Below, piece by piece: positions 1 to 10,119 of a DNA stretch of 15,675 nt. The notes below the pieces were generated by a model. That model saw only the letters and a program-made list of their open reading frames with translations, had not been told where the DNA came from and ran no database searches. The position numbers were made by a program, and so were the translations under genes. Location: the NCBI GenBank assembly GCA_000729835.1, contig JFHB01000365.1:1-15675 (forward strand), read 5' to 3'. The stretch comes from Atkinsonella hypoxylon. Its lineage: Eukaryota; Ascomycota; Sordariomycetes; Hypocreales; Clavicipitaceae. The stretch's first letter is position 1; each line of letters starts with the position of its first letter.

Positions 1-2715
1 AAGCTAATGCATTCTTAAAGCCTATAAGCGCTATATTTAATGCTTTTAATCTCTATTTTAATATTACTACTATATAAGATTAATGTTCTTATTTTATAGA
101 AAGCTAGTAGAAAAACCCTAATATATTAAAGAGTAAAAATATCTTCTTACTATATATATTTACTATAATGTTTAATTAATCTAGTAAAGAGTATATATTT
201 AGTATTACTATACTATTAAGTAGCCTTATATTAACTATAACTTATTCTTTTCTTTCTATTAAGGTTTTAATCTACACTATAAAGGCTAAGTAGGCTATAG
301 CTACTAGGTTGTTTAAATATAATATCTTTCTACTTAAATATAGCTTATTATAAACCTTATTTAGTTTAGCTTTATCTTTAGCTTCTAGTAGGTAGATTTA
401 GATAGGTTTTAGCTGCTTCTACTATTTATCTACTAGATTTACTCTTATATATTAGTCTTTAGGTATAGGAATAATACCTTTATTACAATAAATATTATAT
501 TTATCTGTTAAGTTAATAAGCTTAGTTATAACGTTTAGGTTTAAGTTTTCTACCTTAACTTTATATTTATTATAGATATATAGTATATCCTTAAGACAAG
601 AGATTCTATATATAAAGATACTATTATTAACTTTCTTAGGGTTAAATCTACTACTATTACCTTCTTTCTATAACTTATAATCTTCTATAAGCAATAAACT
701 ATTATTAAGTGTAATATCCTTAGAAAAATATATATATAAATTAAATAGGTTTATAATTATATAGTTAGCCTTAAGCTCTTTATTATATTAAAGATAAGTA
801 ACTTTCTAATTTTTCTAAATTATAATAAATTTATCTAAATAGTTATAGGCTACTATTTATTTCTAGTTAATTATACTAAGTAATATATCTAGAATAAGGT
901 TGAATTTTAAGTATATATAGTAGGCAGTAGCCTTTTTATTAGCTAGTACCTCTTTCTATTTAACTAGAATATACTTCTACAATTTTAGCGGAATTATTAT
1001 AGCTTATACTGCTATTACGTTCTAATGTAGAATCTTTAAAATTAGCTAGAAAATACCTATTTCTATAACTATATTATAAATAGACCTAATAGTAGCCTTA
1101 GGGCGGATAAAATCGATTTTAATACTATAATTATAGAGAAAGGTTAAACCTAGAAGGAGCTTTAGTTCTAGGTTACTTATTACGTTAGCTATAACTATAA
1201 AATAGCTAGTTATAGGTACATTATATATAGATCTAGGGATATAGAAGTTAAATGTAGCTATCTTAGAGATATAGAAGAATAATTGCACTTTAGTAACTAG
1301 TTTTAGCTCTATTTTTGCCTATTTTATATTCTAACTAAACTAAGTTAACTATACTTTATTAACTAGCACTAAAGAGGTTTTAGTATTTAGGTAGATTTAA
1401 TGTAATAGTTCTTTATTATAGAATTAAATAGAAATCTTTAGAAAGGAATTTAACTTTAGAATGCTAGATTTAATAAGCTATAGCTTTATAACTGCTTTAA
1501 CTACTTACTTTATCTAGATTCTTTATAAATTCTTTTAGTTTATCTTTATTTAAACCTTTTTCTTTTACTTTTCTTTACTTTTAGTAAAATAGGTTTTAAT
1601 AAAGTTAGATTCTAGGCTAGTTAGTAGTTCCTTAGCATTAACTGTTTCTTCTTCTTCTATTAACTAGTATTTATAGCTTTTAAGGTACTTCTTATAGTCT
1701 TTTTAGTTAGATTTATCTTTAAACGTTATTATATAGGTATATTTCTTGTTATTCTATAGTAAGCTTTATTATTAGAAACGTTAAAGCTACTAAGAATACT
1801 ATAGCTCTAGCTAATAATTCTAGCTAGCCTCTAAATCCTAATTTTACTAAGGCTAAAGCTACTACTCTCTTAGCAGCTAATTCCTTTAGTTTTATAGTAG
1901 GTACTAAGAATAATTATTCTAGTAATTTTTATAGAATAGAGGTTAGAACTAAAATTAACTATTACTTTTATTCTAGTTTACCTAATTACCTTAAGCTACC
2001 TTATTATTTTTAAAGTTCTTACTATTAAATTTACTTTAAGTATAGTAAGCATTAGTACTTTCCTTATAGTTTTCTAATTTTTATTATTTTTCTAAATCTT
2101 TAAGGTATTCTTATAAATCCTTAACCTTATTATTTACTATAGTAATATATATAGATCTTAGGTCTTTTACTATTAGAATTAAGTATAGCTATTATAATTC
2201 TAAGTATAGCTTATAATAAAGTCTTAAAAAAAGCTAAAGATTAATAGTTTTACTATTTATATAGGTATATTAGAATACTCTAGAGGTAAATTCCCTAAAT
2301 AATTTTTCTTTAATTATATTTTACTCTATAAACTTAGCTAAATCTAGCTATATTATTGCATCCTAGATCTATATACTAAATTCTTTATAGATAGTAGTGT
2401 AAATAGAGTTTAAACTGCTAAAAATAGCTATTTTTTTATAGTAATCTAGATACTACTTATACTATATTAATGCATTCCCTTTAAAGAGAGTTTAGAGGTT
2501 AATATAAATAGCTTCTTAGGCGTTAATTGCACTACAGCTATAGTAGTCTTTAACAGCTTAGATCTATAGCTCTATATTATAGAAAATAGTGTACTTTCCT
2601 TTATATAAAATTAGCTTATAGATATTTCTATTGTTAAAGGGTTTAAAGTAACTAATATTAGTAATCTTCTATATAGAATCTATTTATTCTTTAGGGGTTT
2701 AAGACTATATATTGC
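1..2715. repeat. Long direct repeat, left copy (offset 12960)
   Basis: Every line I compared matches the sequence 12960 bases further on, from position 1 to the right edge of the window, with no net insertion or deletion. In the lines examined the mismatches are C/T or G/A, roughly 3-5 per 60 bases. The left copy more often keeps the C or G: around 1081 it still has GGGCGG and ATCGAT where the right copy has AAAGTAG and ATTAAT. The repeat is the shared gag-protease-RT part of gypsy-1 and gypsy-2, not a tandem duplication. It certainly extends beyond the window on both sides. Confidence 0.95.
1046..1288 (-). pseudogene. Gypsy-1 aspartic protease remnant, longest open stretch
   Basis: An 80-codon open stretch. 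It contains ISNLELKLLLGLTFLYNYSI followed by KIDF, resembling the second half of a retropepsin-like protease from Ty3/gypsy pol, where a hydrophobic strand and an (I/L)LG-hydrophobic motif precede a short IDF-type strand. The N-terminal part that should carry the catalytic Asp (about 1290-1380) is interrupted by TAG codons, and no intact D-S/T-G is visible. The open stretch begins at GTG and is only a gap between stops, not a translated gene. A second copy lies at 14006-14248 with the same length and about a dozen amino-acid differences, mostly explainable by transitions. Assignment to protease is by pattern, not by a search. Confidence 0.65.
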
Positions 2716-3694
2716 TTTAGTTGTTCTATTTTTAATATAGATCTAGCCTTTTATTTGCTAAATTTAGCTAAAGATTATTGTTTCTAATATAGTATAGTGC
2801 TTATTAATTTATATATTAATATTTAAAGTTACTAAATGCTTAATCTTAGTCTTTTTTAGTATCTTAGCTCTTCTTAGCCTTACTATTATAGTATTACTTT
2901 AATAGATTCTTTAGAAATTACAGTAGCTTCTATTCTTTTAGAAAAGTACTAAAGTGTTTAAAGTATCTCTATATTATATAGTTTCCTTTACCTAAGAGCT
3001 GCTTTTAACCTTACTTCTAGTTTTAGTTATTTTTTAGGGGTAAGTAAAGATTAGAAGCTCTTTACCTATAATCCTTAGGCTAGAAGCCTTATTAGGTATA
3101 GTATTGTTTATTGTATCTATTTTAAGGCTTAAGTGTAGTCTTTATATTCTAGGCTAAGTATTATTACTCTACCTAAAGAGTAGCGATTTTATTGTTTAAT
3201 TCTCTCTATAATCTACTAATTTTATTAATTAATTCTTCCTTAATTCTACTAATTTACCTACTAATTTCTATAGAAAAACCTATAAGCTATTTTAGTAAGA
3301 GGTTCCCTTTTTTAAGTAGATCTACTGCTTCTTCTACTTTATACCTTAGCTTAAAGGTATAAAACCTTTAGTAAATCTATAAAAGCAGTAAGATTTTAGC
3401 TAGTTCTTTAATTAGTAAGTCCTTTCTAGTAGTTTAAGGCGTATTTAATAGATCTAGGTTCTTAGTAAGCAGTGTAAATCTAGATCTCTATACTTACTTT
3501 TCTTTAATATTTTAGGTAGAACTAGCACTAGCTTTATAGATAGTGTCTCCTAAGCTATTAGATCTAGATAATCCAGCCTTAGCTTTTCCTTCTAGTATTG
3601 CTGTTAGTAAATCTGTAAGGAGTTCAGCAGATTTAGCCTTATTAATAATTCTATTAACCTACCTTTACACCTACTGTACTATAGAAGCGTTAAC

Positions 3695-3699
3695 AGTAT
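3695..3699. repeat. Target-site duplication of copia, left copy (AGTAT)
   Basis: AGTAT lies directly before the 5' LTR and is repeated at 11527-11531 directly after the 3' LTR. A 5-bp duplication is normal for Ty1/copia integrase. The match also fixes the LTR ends. Confidence 0.85.
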
Positions 3700-3754
3700 T
3701 GTTAAAAATAAGCTACCCTGTATAGCCTATTTTTATGCCTACTAGTTGCTCTAT

Positions 3755-3760
3755 CACGTG
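3755..3760. promoter_or_regulatory. CACGTG palindrome in copia 5' LTR
   Basis: CACGTG within TCACGTGAC is the canonical E-box core bound by fungal bHLH factors (Cbf1/Pho4 class). The matching site in the 3' LTR has been changed by transitions. The gypsy-1 LTR also has TCACGTG near its outer end (12044-12050). Function is inferred only from the motif. Confidence 0.3.
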
Positions 3761-4032
3761 ACCCTCATTAGGTCTTGTTACGTTGATTTTTGGTAGAGAT
3801 ATCGCTGTTACTAGATGCGAAACATCTAGAATTAACTAAGGCAAAGTTGCCTAACCTATAGTCAACTTTAACTGCGATTTTCTCCACAACTAGCAATGGT
3901 AGAAATTCAAGAAGTATACTATTTAAAAGCTAAGAATTAGGGCTATTTAATAGTATAATTGTTAGATAGGGTTGCTTATAAGAGTTGCTTATTATTAGTG
4001 GAATTTGTTAAATTATACACGTAGGCGTCTCG

Positions 4033-4041
4033 TTTATATAG
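4033..4041 (+). promoter_or_regulatory. Candidate TATA box in copia 5' LTR
   Basis: TTTATATAG sits about midway in the LTR, a plausible position for the U3 promoter. In the 3' LTR the matching bases read TTTGTATAG, so the ancestral site may have been weaker and the present TATA may itself be a product of mutation. In such AT-rich DNA this is weak evidence. Confidence 0.25.
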
Positions 4042-4391
4042 CTGTAAGTCGATTTTTTTGTTTTTATATAGTAAATCTTTTTGCGGAAATTATAAAGTAG
4101 CTTACGAGCCCCTTCTAGCAACTATAGCTCGCTAATATAGTTAGAGGGTCTATAAGGGACTGGAAAGATTCAAGATTCTACCCTTACTGTTTATTACAGC
4201 GCTCTTAATATAAAGATACCACTATTACAGTTATCTATTGCCTCTACGTGATTTAGTACTATACACTACAGCTTGATTTAGGCCGCTGCTGCTTCCACTA
4301 CGTGATAATTGCTAGGAGCAATTACAGGTGCTAAATATAAGAGACCACTACCCTCTTCTATCTAGTCCTGTAATCCCTATTATTTTCAAAA

Positions 4392-4405
4392 GGTTATAAG
4401 CCTGG
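4392..4405 (+). promoter_or_regulatory. Copia primer-binding site, initiator-tRNA-Met anticodon-region type
   Basis: GGTTATAAGCCTGG starts on the first base after the LTR. Known: Drosophila copia and many fungal copia elements prime from an internally cleaved initiator methionyl tRNA, so the site matches the anticodon arm (GGTTATGAG/GGTTATGGG type), not the tRNA 3' end. The A at 4399 where a G is expected would be a RIP transition. Assignment is by recognition; the host tRNA is not available here. Confidence 0.65.
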
Positions 4406-4666
4406 AAGACCTATCTGCAAGCTGTTAGCCCGCTGAAATCTACTATTGTGTACTGTATTACCCACTAGAAGCTATATTAAGACCTGCGCTAGCAGCTATT
4501 GCTGCTAAAAATTAGTAGCTTGCTGGAAGCTATTAATACCTGCTGCATATACATCGCTAGCCACTATACTGGTGTTTTTATTCTGCCCACCCTGTGCCTC
4601 CTGCACTAGTTCTATGCACCCTATGTATATACACTTTTGAAGCTATTCTTAATAGCTAGGTTCTAT

Positions 4667-4678
4667 TGTTGCGCAACA
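4667..4678. repeat. 12-bp perfect palindrome in copia leader
   Basis: TGTTGCGCAACA reads the same on both strands and is GC-richer than its surroundings. It has survived although it contains CA, TG and CG targets. Self-complementary loops of this kind can act as dimerisation sites in retroelement leaders, but no function is shown. Confidence 0.4.
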
Positions 4679-4790
4679 TTAAAATATATACATCTGCATA
4701 CATTATATTTGCACTGCAAATCGTTTTATTAGGCACTACCTAATTAATTATTTCTATTAAGAAATAAGCTTAGCGCTACACTACATCGCT

Positions 4791-4803
4791 TGTTGTTGTT
4801 GTT
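4791..4803 (+). repeat. Short GTT microsatellite
   Basis: Four uninterrupted TGT/GTT units in the copia leader. No function is apparent. Confidence 0.7.
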
Positions 4804-4825
4804 ATATCGTGCACCCTATGCACCT

Positions 4826-4883
4826 CTGTTAGTGGCTATACTACAATTTGTAGTGCACGCCTAACAGCTCTTGTTGCTGTTAG
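4826..4883 (+). other. Overlapping, mutually exclusive hairpins in copia leader
   Basis: CTGTTAG (4826-4832) can pair with CTAACAG (4861-4867), enclosing an inner hairpin ACTACA-ATT-TGTAGT (4840-4854). The same CTAACAG can instead pair with a second CTGTTAG (4877-4883) across a 9-base loop. In RNA only one of these two arrangements can form at a time. The pairing is seen directly; any switch or packaging role is inference. Confidence 0.45.
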
Positions 4884-6109
4884 ATATTCCTGTGTTTTTG
4901 GTTGCAGAATTAATTTATGTAGTAATCCTACTGGTTGGGATTTTAAAGTAGGAATTAGCTGGATATCCCTAAATTAGCTGTGCCTAGGTCTCCACTAATT
5001 TATTAGAACCTAATTAGAGAAGAATCTCCTGAATTTTTTGGCTAAAAATAGCTAGGAACTGTGTTTTATGCCTCTTGCAACCGCTTATTAATCTGGTCTG
5101 CTATATAAATTGTATGTGCATATAGATCGCAATATAACGCAGCTTTTAGAGCCTGTTATACCTATTACAAAAGAAATTAGAGAAAAATCTCAGTATAATT
5201 TCTGAAAATATAGAGCACTTCTAGGCCTATAATAGAGCAATCTATTGATATCTAGTAGAAGTTATTACTGTTATTTACTACTATTTCCACTGTAATTTAG
5301 CTATAATTAGCTATAAAAGAGCGTTAAATTAGCTACTTTTTAAACCCTTAAAATAGCACTAAAAGGAACAGGCAAGGGAAAGAGCATAAGCCCTAAACAG
5401 GGTAGTAGCTCTAGTACACTAGCTACAGCTGCTACTAGCTTTCCTGGTCCAGTAAGGTCCCCCCCTTAGCTAGTAGATTCCTCTTCTAATAAAGAAGATT
5501 ATACAGCTAAGAAGGCTCTAAAAGAAGCTAGATTAGCTTCTAAAAGAGTAGTGTAAGTCTATAATGTTTAAGCTAATCTAAAAGCTTAAATGGATAAGCA
5601 ATAAGAGACCCTAAATAGATTCATTAGGCATAGTAAAGCAAAATAAAGCTAAAATAAAGGTAATATAGCTAATTTACTAAGTAAATTAGATACTATAATT
5701 ACATCTATAGGTAATCTCTTAATAGGGTCTCCCTCTAAGGTAGTAGATTCTATTACTTCTAAAAGAGCTTCTAAAGTCTCTTTTAAAGTCCCTAAACCTT
5801 CTAGTTCCTCTAATAGTGCTACTTTTCTGCCTGCTTTTAATGAAGGCACTATAAAAGAGTTAAATAAGAAGGTCTACTCTATTCTAGAGGCTGCTAAGCT
5901 AAAAGGCCCTAAAAATTTTAAATAGTAGAAGTAAGCTTTAACTATTCAATTTAGAGCACTAGGATTCCCTTAATTTATTAATAATTCTAGTATAGCTAGT
6001 ACTTTAGTAGATTTAGAACAAGCTATTATCCTTATAATTATAAGAGATAGTTGCTAATCTAGACCTTAAGCTGCTATAAGCTAGCATAAGTCCCCTATAG
6101 ATGCCTATA

Positions 6110-6450
6110 ACGTTCTAGTTAGGCAATATTCGCAGAGTGCTAAAATACAACGTAGTACGCTATATGCTAGTTATTACAACTTATTGTTTTTGAACTATAA
6201 GGGATCTTTAGAGGCTTTTAATGCTGAATTTAATAATTTACTAGCTAGATTACAGCTCTGTGGTGTAGCTATTAATTCTATCGACTAGGTAAATCATTAT
6301 ATTGATGCTTTAAAGAAGACCTTCCCTAGCTGGGCTAAAAGGCAGCGATATTCTATTAGAGCTGCTAGAGCATAAGGTCTATCTGTAAAAATGCTGAATT
6401 TACAGTTCCTTATAGCTGATTTATTAGAAGAATAAAGAGATAAAAGCTCC
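6110..6450 (+). pseudogene. Copia gag core (UBN2/Retrotran_gag-like)
   Basis: In frame it reads LEAFNAEFNNLLARLQLCG, then an NHYIDALKKTFPSW-like stretch. This is the hydrophobic pattern of copia gag proteins, in which a short helix is followed by a Y-(I/L)-x-x-L segment. Two TAG/TAA codons interrupt it. It should have formed the capsid of the virus-like particle. Downstream, 6460-6850 codes mainly for Ser, Asn and Lys, and I find no C-x2-C-x4-H-x4-C knuckle. Confidence 0.7.
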
Positions 6451-6849
6451 TCTATATCTAAAGCTCTTAGTTATAAGGCTTCTAATAGTTCTAATAATAA
6501 TAAGGCTAATCAAGGAAAGAATCCTCCTAATTAGAAGAAGAATTCCGATTCTAATTCTAATGATTCTAATGCCTCTAAAGATACAGATAAAGCCTCTAAG
6601 AATAAGAAGAAGTGGAAGGGCTGAAGAAGAAGTAATAAAAACTCTAGGAATAAGGATAGAGAAGCTGCTTTTGCTATAGGTTGTTATAACCTATCCACTA
6701 GCAACTAGGATACTATAGAATCTAATGATTCTAGCAGTTCTAGTAGTAATAATTCTTACGATTTAGATACGGAATCTACTACTAGTGATACTAGTACTAC
6801 TAGTAATAATACCCCTTCTTTTAATTACTCTAACGGAATAATTAAAAAC

Positions 6850-7300
6850 TCCCTACTATACAATATAGGTTCTACCTGTTATATAGTTAACAATAAGGCA
6901 TTTTTTAGGACTTTTAAGCCTATAAAAAAGGGTAAAACCGCGCCTATTGCTACTAGAGGAGGTTCTATTTATCCTAAAGGACAGGGAACTGCTGTATTCT
7001 AGGTACTAGTTAGTATAAATCCAGCTAAATACAGGCCTTTAGCTCTAAAGAATGCTCTGTATTGCCCAGGTTTAGATACCAACCTAATTAGTGGCCTAAA
7101 GCACTATTTAACAGGGGGCACTCTCCTTAGAAATTAGCTATTTCTAGCTGATAGAAGCTGCTGTAGGCTTCTAAATCCTAAAAAGTATAGTTTCTTCTTA
7201 CAGCTTAAGGGGCAAGAGACCCCTAGAGTGTGTAAAAACCACGTAAATCTCTCTTATATAGGATTTCTAGCTAGCAATAGTTATAATAGCGGTTATAATG
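6850..7300 (+). pseudogene. Copia aspartic protease domain
   Basis: The active-site region at 6859-6888 reads YNIGSTCYIVNN, where the family has Asp-(S/T)-Gly followed by a His-(I/V) segment. The catalytic position now encodes Asn (AAT at 6862) and the following residue Ile. About 70 residues on, ALYCPGLDTNLISGLKHY matches the 'vlyvPgl..NLlSv..L' strand typical of copia proteases. Together these make the assignment firm despite the stops. The protease would have cut the gag-pol precursor. Confidence 0.85.
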
Positions 7301-7677
7301 CTAGTTATCCTATAGAGGTTTAAATCCCTTAACAGCCTGGTTTTAATCTAGAGGAATATAGCTAAATTGAGGAATTATCTAACTTTAAAGAAGAAGAAGC
7401 AGATAATACCAATAATAATGTTATAGAGCCTTTAGCCCTAGTTCCTAAACGAGCTCCTAGTTAGATTCCTTCTAATAATAGGGATTTAGAAGGTTTAAAT
7501 CCTAAGTTGCTAGATATTGGAGGAAGTGGCCGTCTAGATCCCTGAAACAAGGCCTGTGGTTCTTAAGAGATCTAGCAAGATAGAGAGCAACAGGAAGCTA
7601 GCTCTAATGATAATTCTAGTGGTAATCCTACTGCTTCTTCTTCCTATAAGAAGCTCCTAGAATTAGCTGCTACTTAG

Positions 7678-8520
7678 CACGTTAGATTAGGGCATATAGG
7701 ACTCCCTTTACTAAAGAAGACTGCTTCTATTACTAAAGGTATTCCTAATTTTACAAAAATCAAGGAAAAGGATTTTAACTGCCTAGCTTGCAACTAAGCT
7801 AAAGCTGTTAAAAGACCTAGTAAGCATGCTATTCCTAACCCCCCTAGATGTTTAGATATTATAGAGGGAGATACCGTTAAAATAGAGCCTATACTGCACA
7901 ATAAGAGGCCTCTAGTTCTTTTTCTAATTAATAGAAAATCACAGTATAAGTAGTCTTTTAATCTAGCTAATAAAGAGAGTTCTACTCTCTATAGCTGTAT
8001 TAAAGGCTTCTTTAAGGAATTAAAGAACCAATATAACTGCTACCCTAAATATCTTTATTTTAATAGTAGTACAGAAATTAATACTAGGTTGTAAGCTTAG
8101 CTATCTTCTAAGGGTATTTGCTTTAGCACCTCTTGCCCCTATATTTACGAACAGAATAGGCTAATAGAGAGAGCTATAAGGGTACTTCTAAACCATTTGC
8201 GTGCTACCCTACAGTGGTCACAATTACCTCTATATCTATAGTCTTATATCCTTCCTGCTATAGTGGATTTAGTTAATACTACTGCGAATAGCACTAAACT
8301 ACTAAGTCCTAAACAGCTATATCTAGCTAATTTAGAGCCTTCTAAGACCTATAAGCCTAATTTTACTAAAATAAGGGCTATAGGCTCCTATTGTAAAGTT
8401 CTAATCCTATTAGAACAGAGATCTAGGTTGCAGAAGCTAGCTAAAAGAACTATTCCTAGTAGACTTTTAGCTACACTAGGTTCTAATGTATATTTAATAT
8501 ACATCCCCTCTAAATAAGCT
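7678..8520 (+). pseudogene. Copia integrase (HHCC motif, DDE core)
   Basis: HVRLGH at 7678-7695 and CLAC at 7780-7791 form the pre-integrase His/Cys zinc motif. The core keeps the first Asp (GAT at 7870, residue 840) and the Glu (GAG at 8167, residue 939, in NRLIERAIR), but the second Asp position reads Asn (AAT at 8062, residue 904, in YFNSSTEIN). The last two are about 35 residues apart, as in the D,D-35-E family. The Gly expected in the family's N-G-x-x-E-R motif is Arg here. The longest open piece, 8263-8517, is the C-terminal part of this domain with TAA at 8515. Confidence 0.88.
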
Positions 8521-9009
8521 GTTATAAAGACTAGCTTCGTTAAAATTATAGAAGGAATAGGTCCTATTTCATAGGGCATCCCTAAGGTTCCTATTAGTTC
8601 TATAGTGGATAATCCTTTAGAGGGAGAAATCAATAACTAGCAGCAATTAGAAGATAATTATACTCCTAAGTATCCTTATCCTAGTTATCTAGATGTGCTG
8701 AATTATCCACTAGAACCTGTAGATCAAGCTCTTCTACTAAGCAACCCTATAGAAGCTGTAGAGGCCCCTAAAGCCCCTATATCTATAGAAGCCCCTTAGG
8801 CTAATATAGAACCTATAGAAGCTGAAGCTGAATCTATTGATGCTGATGCTATAGATTTAGATGGAGACATATTTTCCTTAATTAAGGATCTATGCTTTAA
8901 GGCAAGGACTAAAGCAGCTATTACTTCTAATAGTAAGGATGAACTTCCTAATATATAGAAGCAAGCCCTAAAAAGCTCTGCTAAGCAGCATTAGATAGAA
9001 GCTACCTAT

Positions 9010-9740
9010 AGCGAATTTAAGCAGCTATTAGCTGCTAGAACCTTTAAATTTATAGGGAAAGACTAAGTACCTAAGGGCCGAAGAGTTCTAAAGAATAGGC
9101 TTGTTTATAGGCTTAAAAAGGATAAAGAAAATAATCCTATTAAATATAAGGCCCGCCTTGTTGCTAAGGGATTTATGCAAATAGAAGGTTAAGATTACCT
9201 AGAGACCTTTACTGCAACTAGTATTCCTCCTAGCTAGCGTATATTATTAGCTCTTGCAGCTTTTAATAACTAGGAAGTTAAGCAAATCGACTTTATAGGA
9301 GCGTTTTTAAATAGCAAGCTAAAGGAAGCTATTTATATAGAAATCCTAGATAGATTTGTTGAATTTGCAGAAGCAACGCTATTAGTAGCTAAGCTACTAA
9401 AAAGCTGTAATTACAGGCCTTCTAAAGACTAAGTAATTAAGCTAGAAAAATCCCTCTATAGTTTAAAGCAAAGTCCTAGAGAATAGCAGCAAATTCTAAC
9501 AGAATTACTTCAAAAGCATAGATTTAAACCTCTTATATCAGACCTAGCAGTCTTTTATAACCCAGCTATATCTACATATATTGCTACTTATGTAGATAAC
9601 TGTCTTCTAATTAGGCCTAATTTACAATATATTAATAAGCTTAAAAAGCTACTAAATTAAGCCTATCTAATAGAAGATAGAGGACTAGCAGAATTCTTTC
9701 TAGGTATATAAATCACCTGTAATAGGTCTAAAAGGTCTAT
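9010..9740 (+). pseudogene. Copia reverse transcriptase (RVT_2)
   Basis: In frame: YKARLVAKGFMQIEG, then a stop where Gln would stand, then DYLETFTAT, all typical of the RVT_2 fingers. QIDFIGAFLNSKLKEAIYIE holds the first catalytic Asp (GAC at 9289). The catalytic box reads YVDN at 9589-9600, so the second Asp of Y-V-D-D has become Asn through one G-to-A transition. SLYSLKQSPRE at about 9454-9486 matches the conserved 'LYGLKQapR.W' motif, with the Trp codon now TAG. Confidence 0.92.
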
Positions 9741-10119
9741 TAAAATCCACTAATCTTAATACATCCTTGAAGCACTAGAAAGATTTAAAATGCTAGATGC
9801 TAAGCTAGCTTCTATCCCTATACAGCTGGGAATTCTAAAGCAATTAGTTACAAAACTTCTCTTAAAATCCGATTATAAGCTTTATTAGAGCATAATAGGC
9901 ACTATAATGTACCTAATGTTGCTAACTAGGGCTAATATTGCTTTTTCTGTTCAGTAGCTATTAACCTTTCTAGCTAAGCCCTATATAGAGCACCTAAATG
10001 CCTCTAAGCACCTCCTAAGGTACTTAAGTGGTACTAGAAGCTTTACTATTATTTATAAGCGTTCTATACCACTAGGGTCTTCTTCTAAAGCTTCTAGCTC
10101 TAAAGAAGTACTTAAGACC

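Larger units (their letters stand above)
1..3699 (-). pseudogene. Gypsy-1 gag-pol, main part (gag C-terminal part, protease, start of RT)
   Basis: Read on the minus strand, codons whose upper coordinate is 1 modulo 3 give a degenerate polyprotein frame. The piece next to the copia insertion (about 3695-3540) reads as a stop-poor, Ala/Leu/Lys-rich gag-like stretch containing AELLTDLLTAILEGKAKAG. About 3185-3340 looks like an alpha-helical coiled coil, rich in Ile, Leu, Lys and Glu. About 1780-2030 is full of TAG and TAA codons and is probably a former Gln-rich linker before the protease. The protease lies at about 1046-1330, and the region below about 500 aligns with the start of RT in the second copy. 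I saw no CCHC zinc knuckle. The right end is cut by the copia insertion, the left by the window. Gag is poorly conserved, so its limits are approximate. Confidence 0.75.
3700..4391 (+). repeat. Copia 5' LTR
   Basis: Begins TGTTAAAAATAA and ends TTATTTTCAAAA; the two ends are near inverted copies of each other. It matches 10835-11526 over the full 692 bp without gaps. I count roughly 35 differences, all transitions except an A/T at the third-last terminal base (4389 or 4390 against 11525). In the first third the 5' LTR always keeps the C or G (TCACGTGACC at 3754-3763 against TTATGTAACC in the 3' LTR). Further in, the two copies alternate as the more mutated. The exact 3' end rests on the target duplication and the adjacent primer-binding site. 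Confidence 0.93.
4406..5352 (+). other. Copia 5' leader, about 950 bp, non-coding
   Basis: Lies between the primer-binding site and gag. No frame stays open and no recognisable protein or RNA gene is present. It keeps more CA and TG than the coding part, so it is less altered by RIP. Visible structure includes a 12-bp palindrome TGTTGCGCAACA (4667-4678), an 11-bp direct repeat TGCACCCTATG (4615-4625 and 4810-4820), a (GTT)n run (4791-4803), and overlapping inverted repeats (4826-4883). A leader of this kind could carry packaging or dimerisation signals. It is long for a copia element and might hide an intron. Confidence 0.6.

Noticed and set aside
1750..1880. Programmed frameshift between gypsy gag and protease
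   Set aside because: Another minus-strand frame looks briefly open at about 1790-1890, but the main frame there can be explained as a Gln-rich linker with CAG turned to TAG, so no shift is needed.
3543..3725. 60-residue plus-strand open frame
   Set aside because: It crosses the boundary into the copia LTR at 3700 and lies antisense to the gypsy-1 gag segment; an accidental gap between stops.
5649..5849. 66-residue minus-strand open frame
   Set aside because: Antisense shadow of the copia gag N-terminal region; no family resemblance.
8263..8517. Independent 84-residue protein
   Set aside because: It is in phase with the copia polyprotein and continues the integrase on both sides of the stops; not a separate gene.
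8388..8633. 81-residue minus-strand open frame
   Set aside because: Antisense to the integrase C-terminal part, which has clear frame-1 coding evidence.
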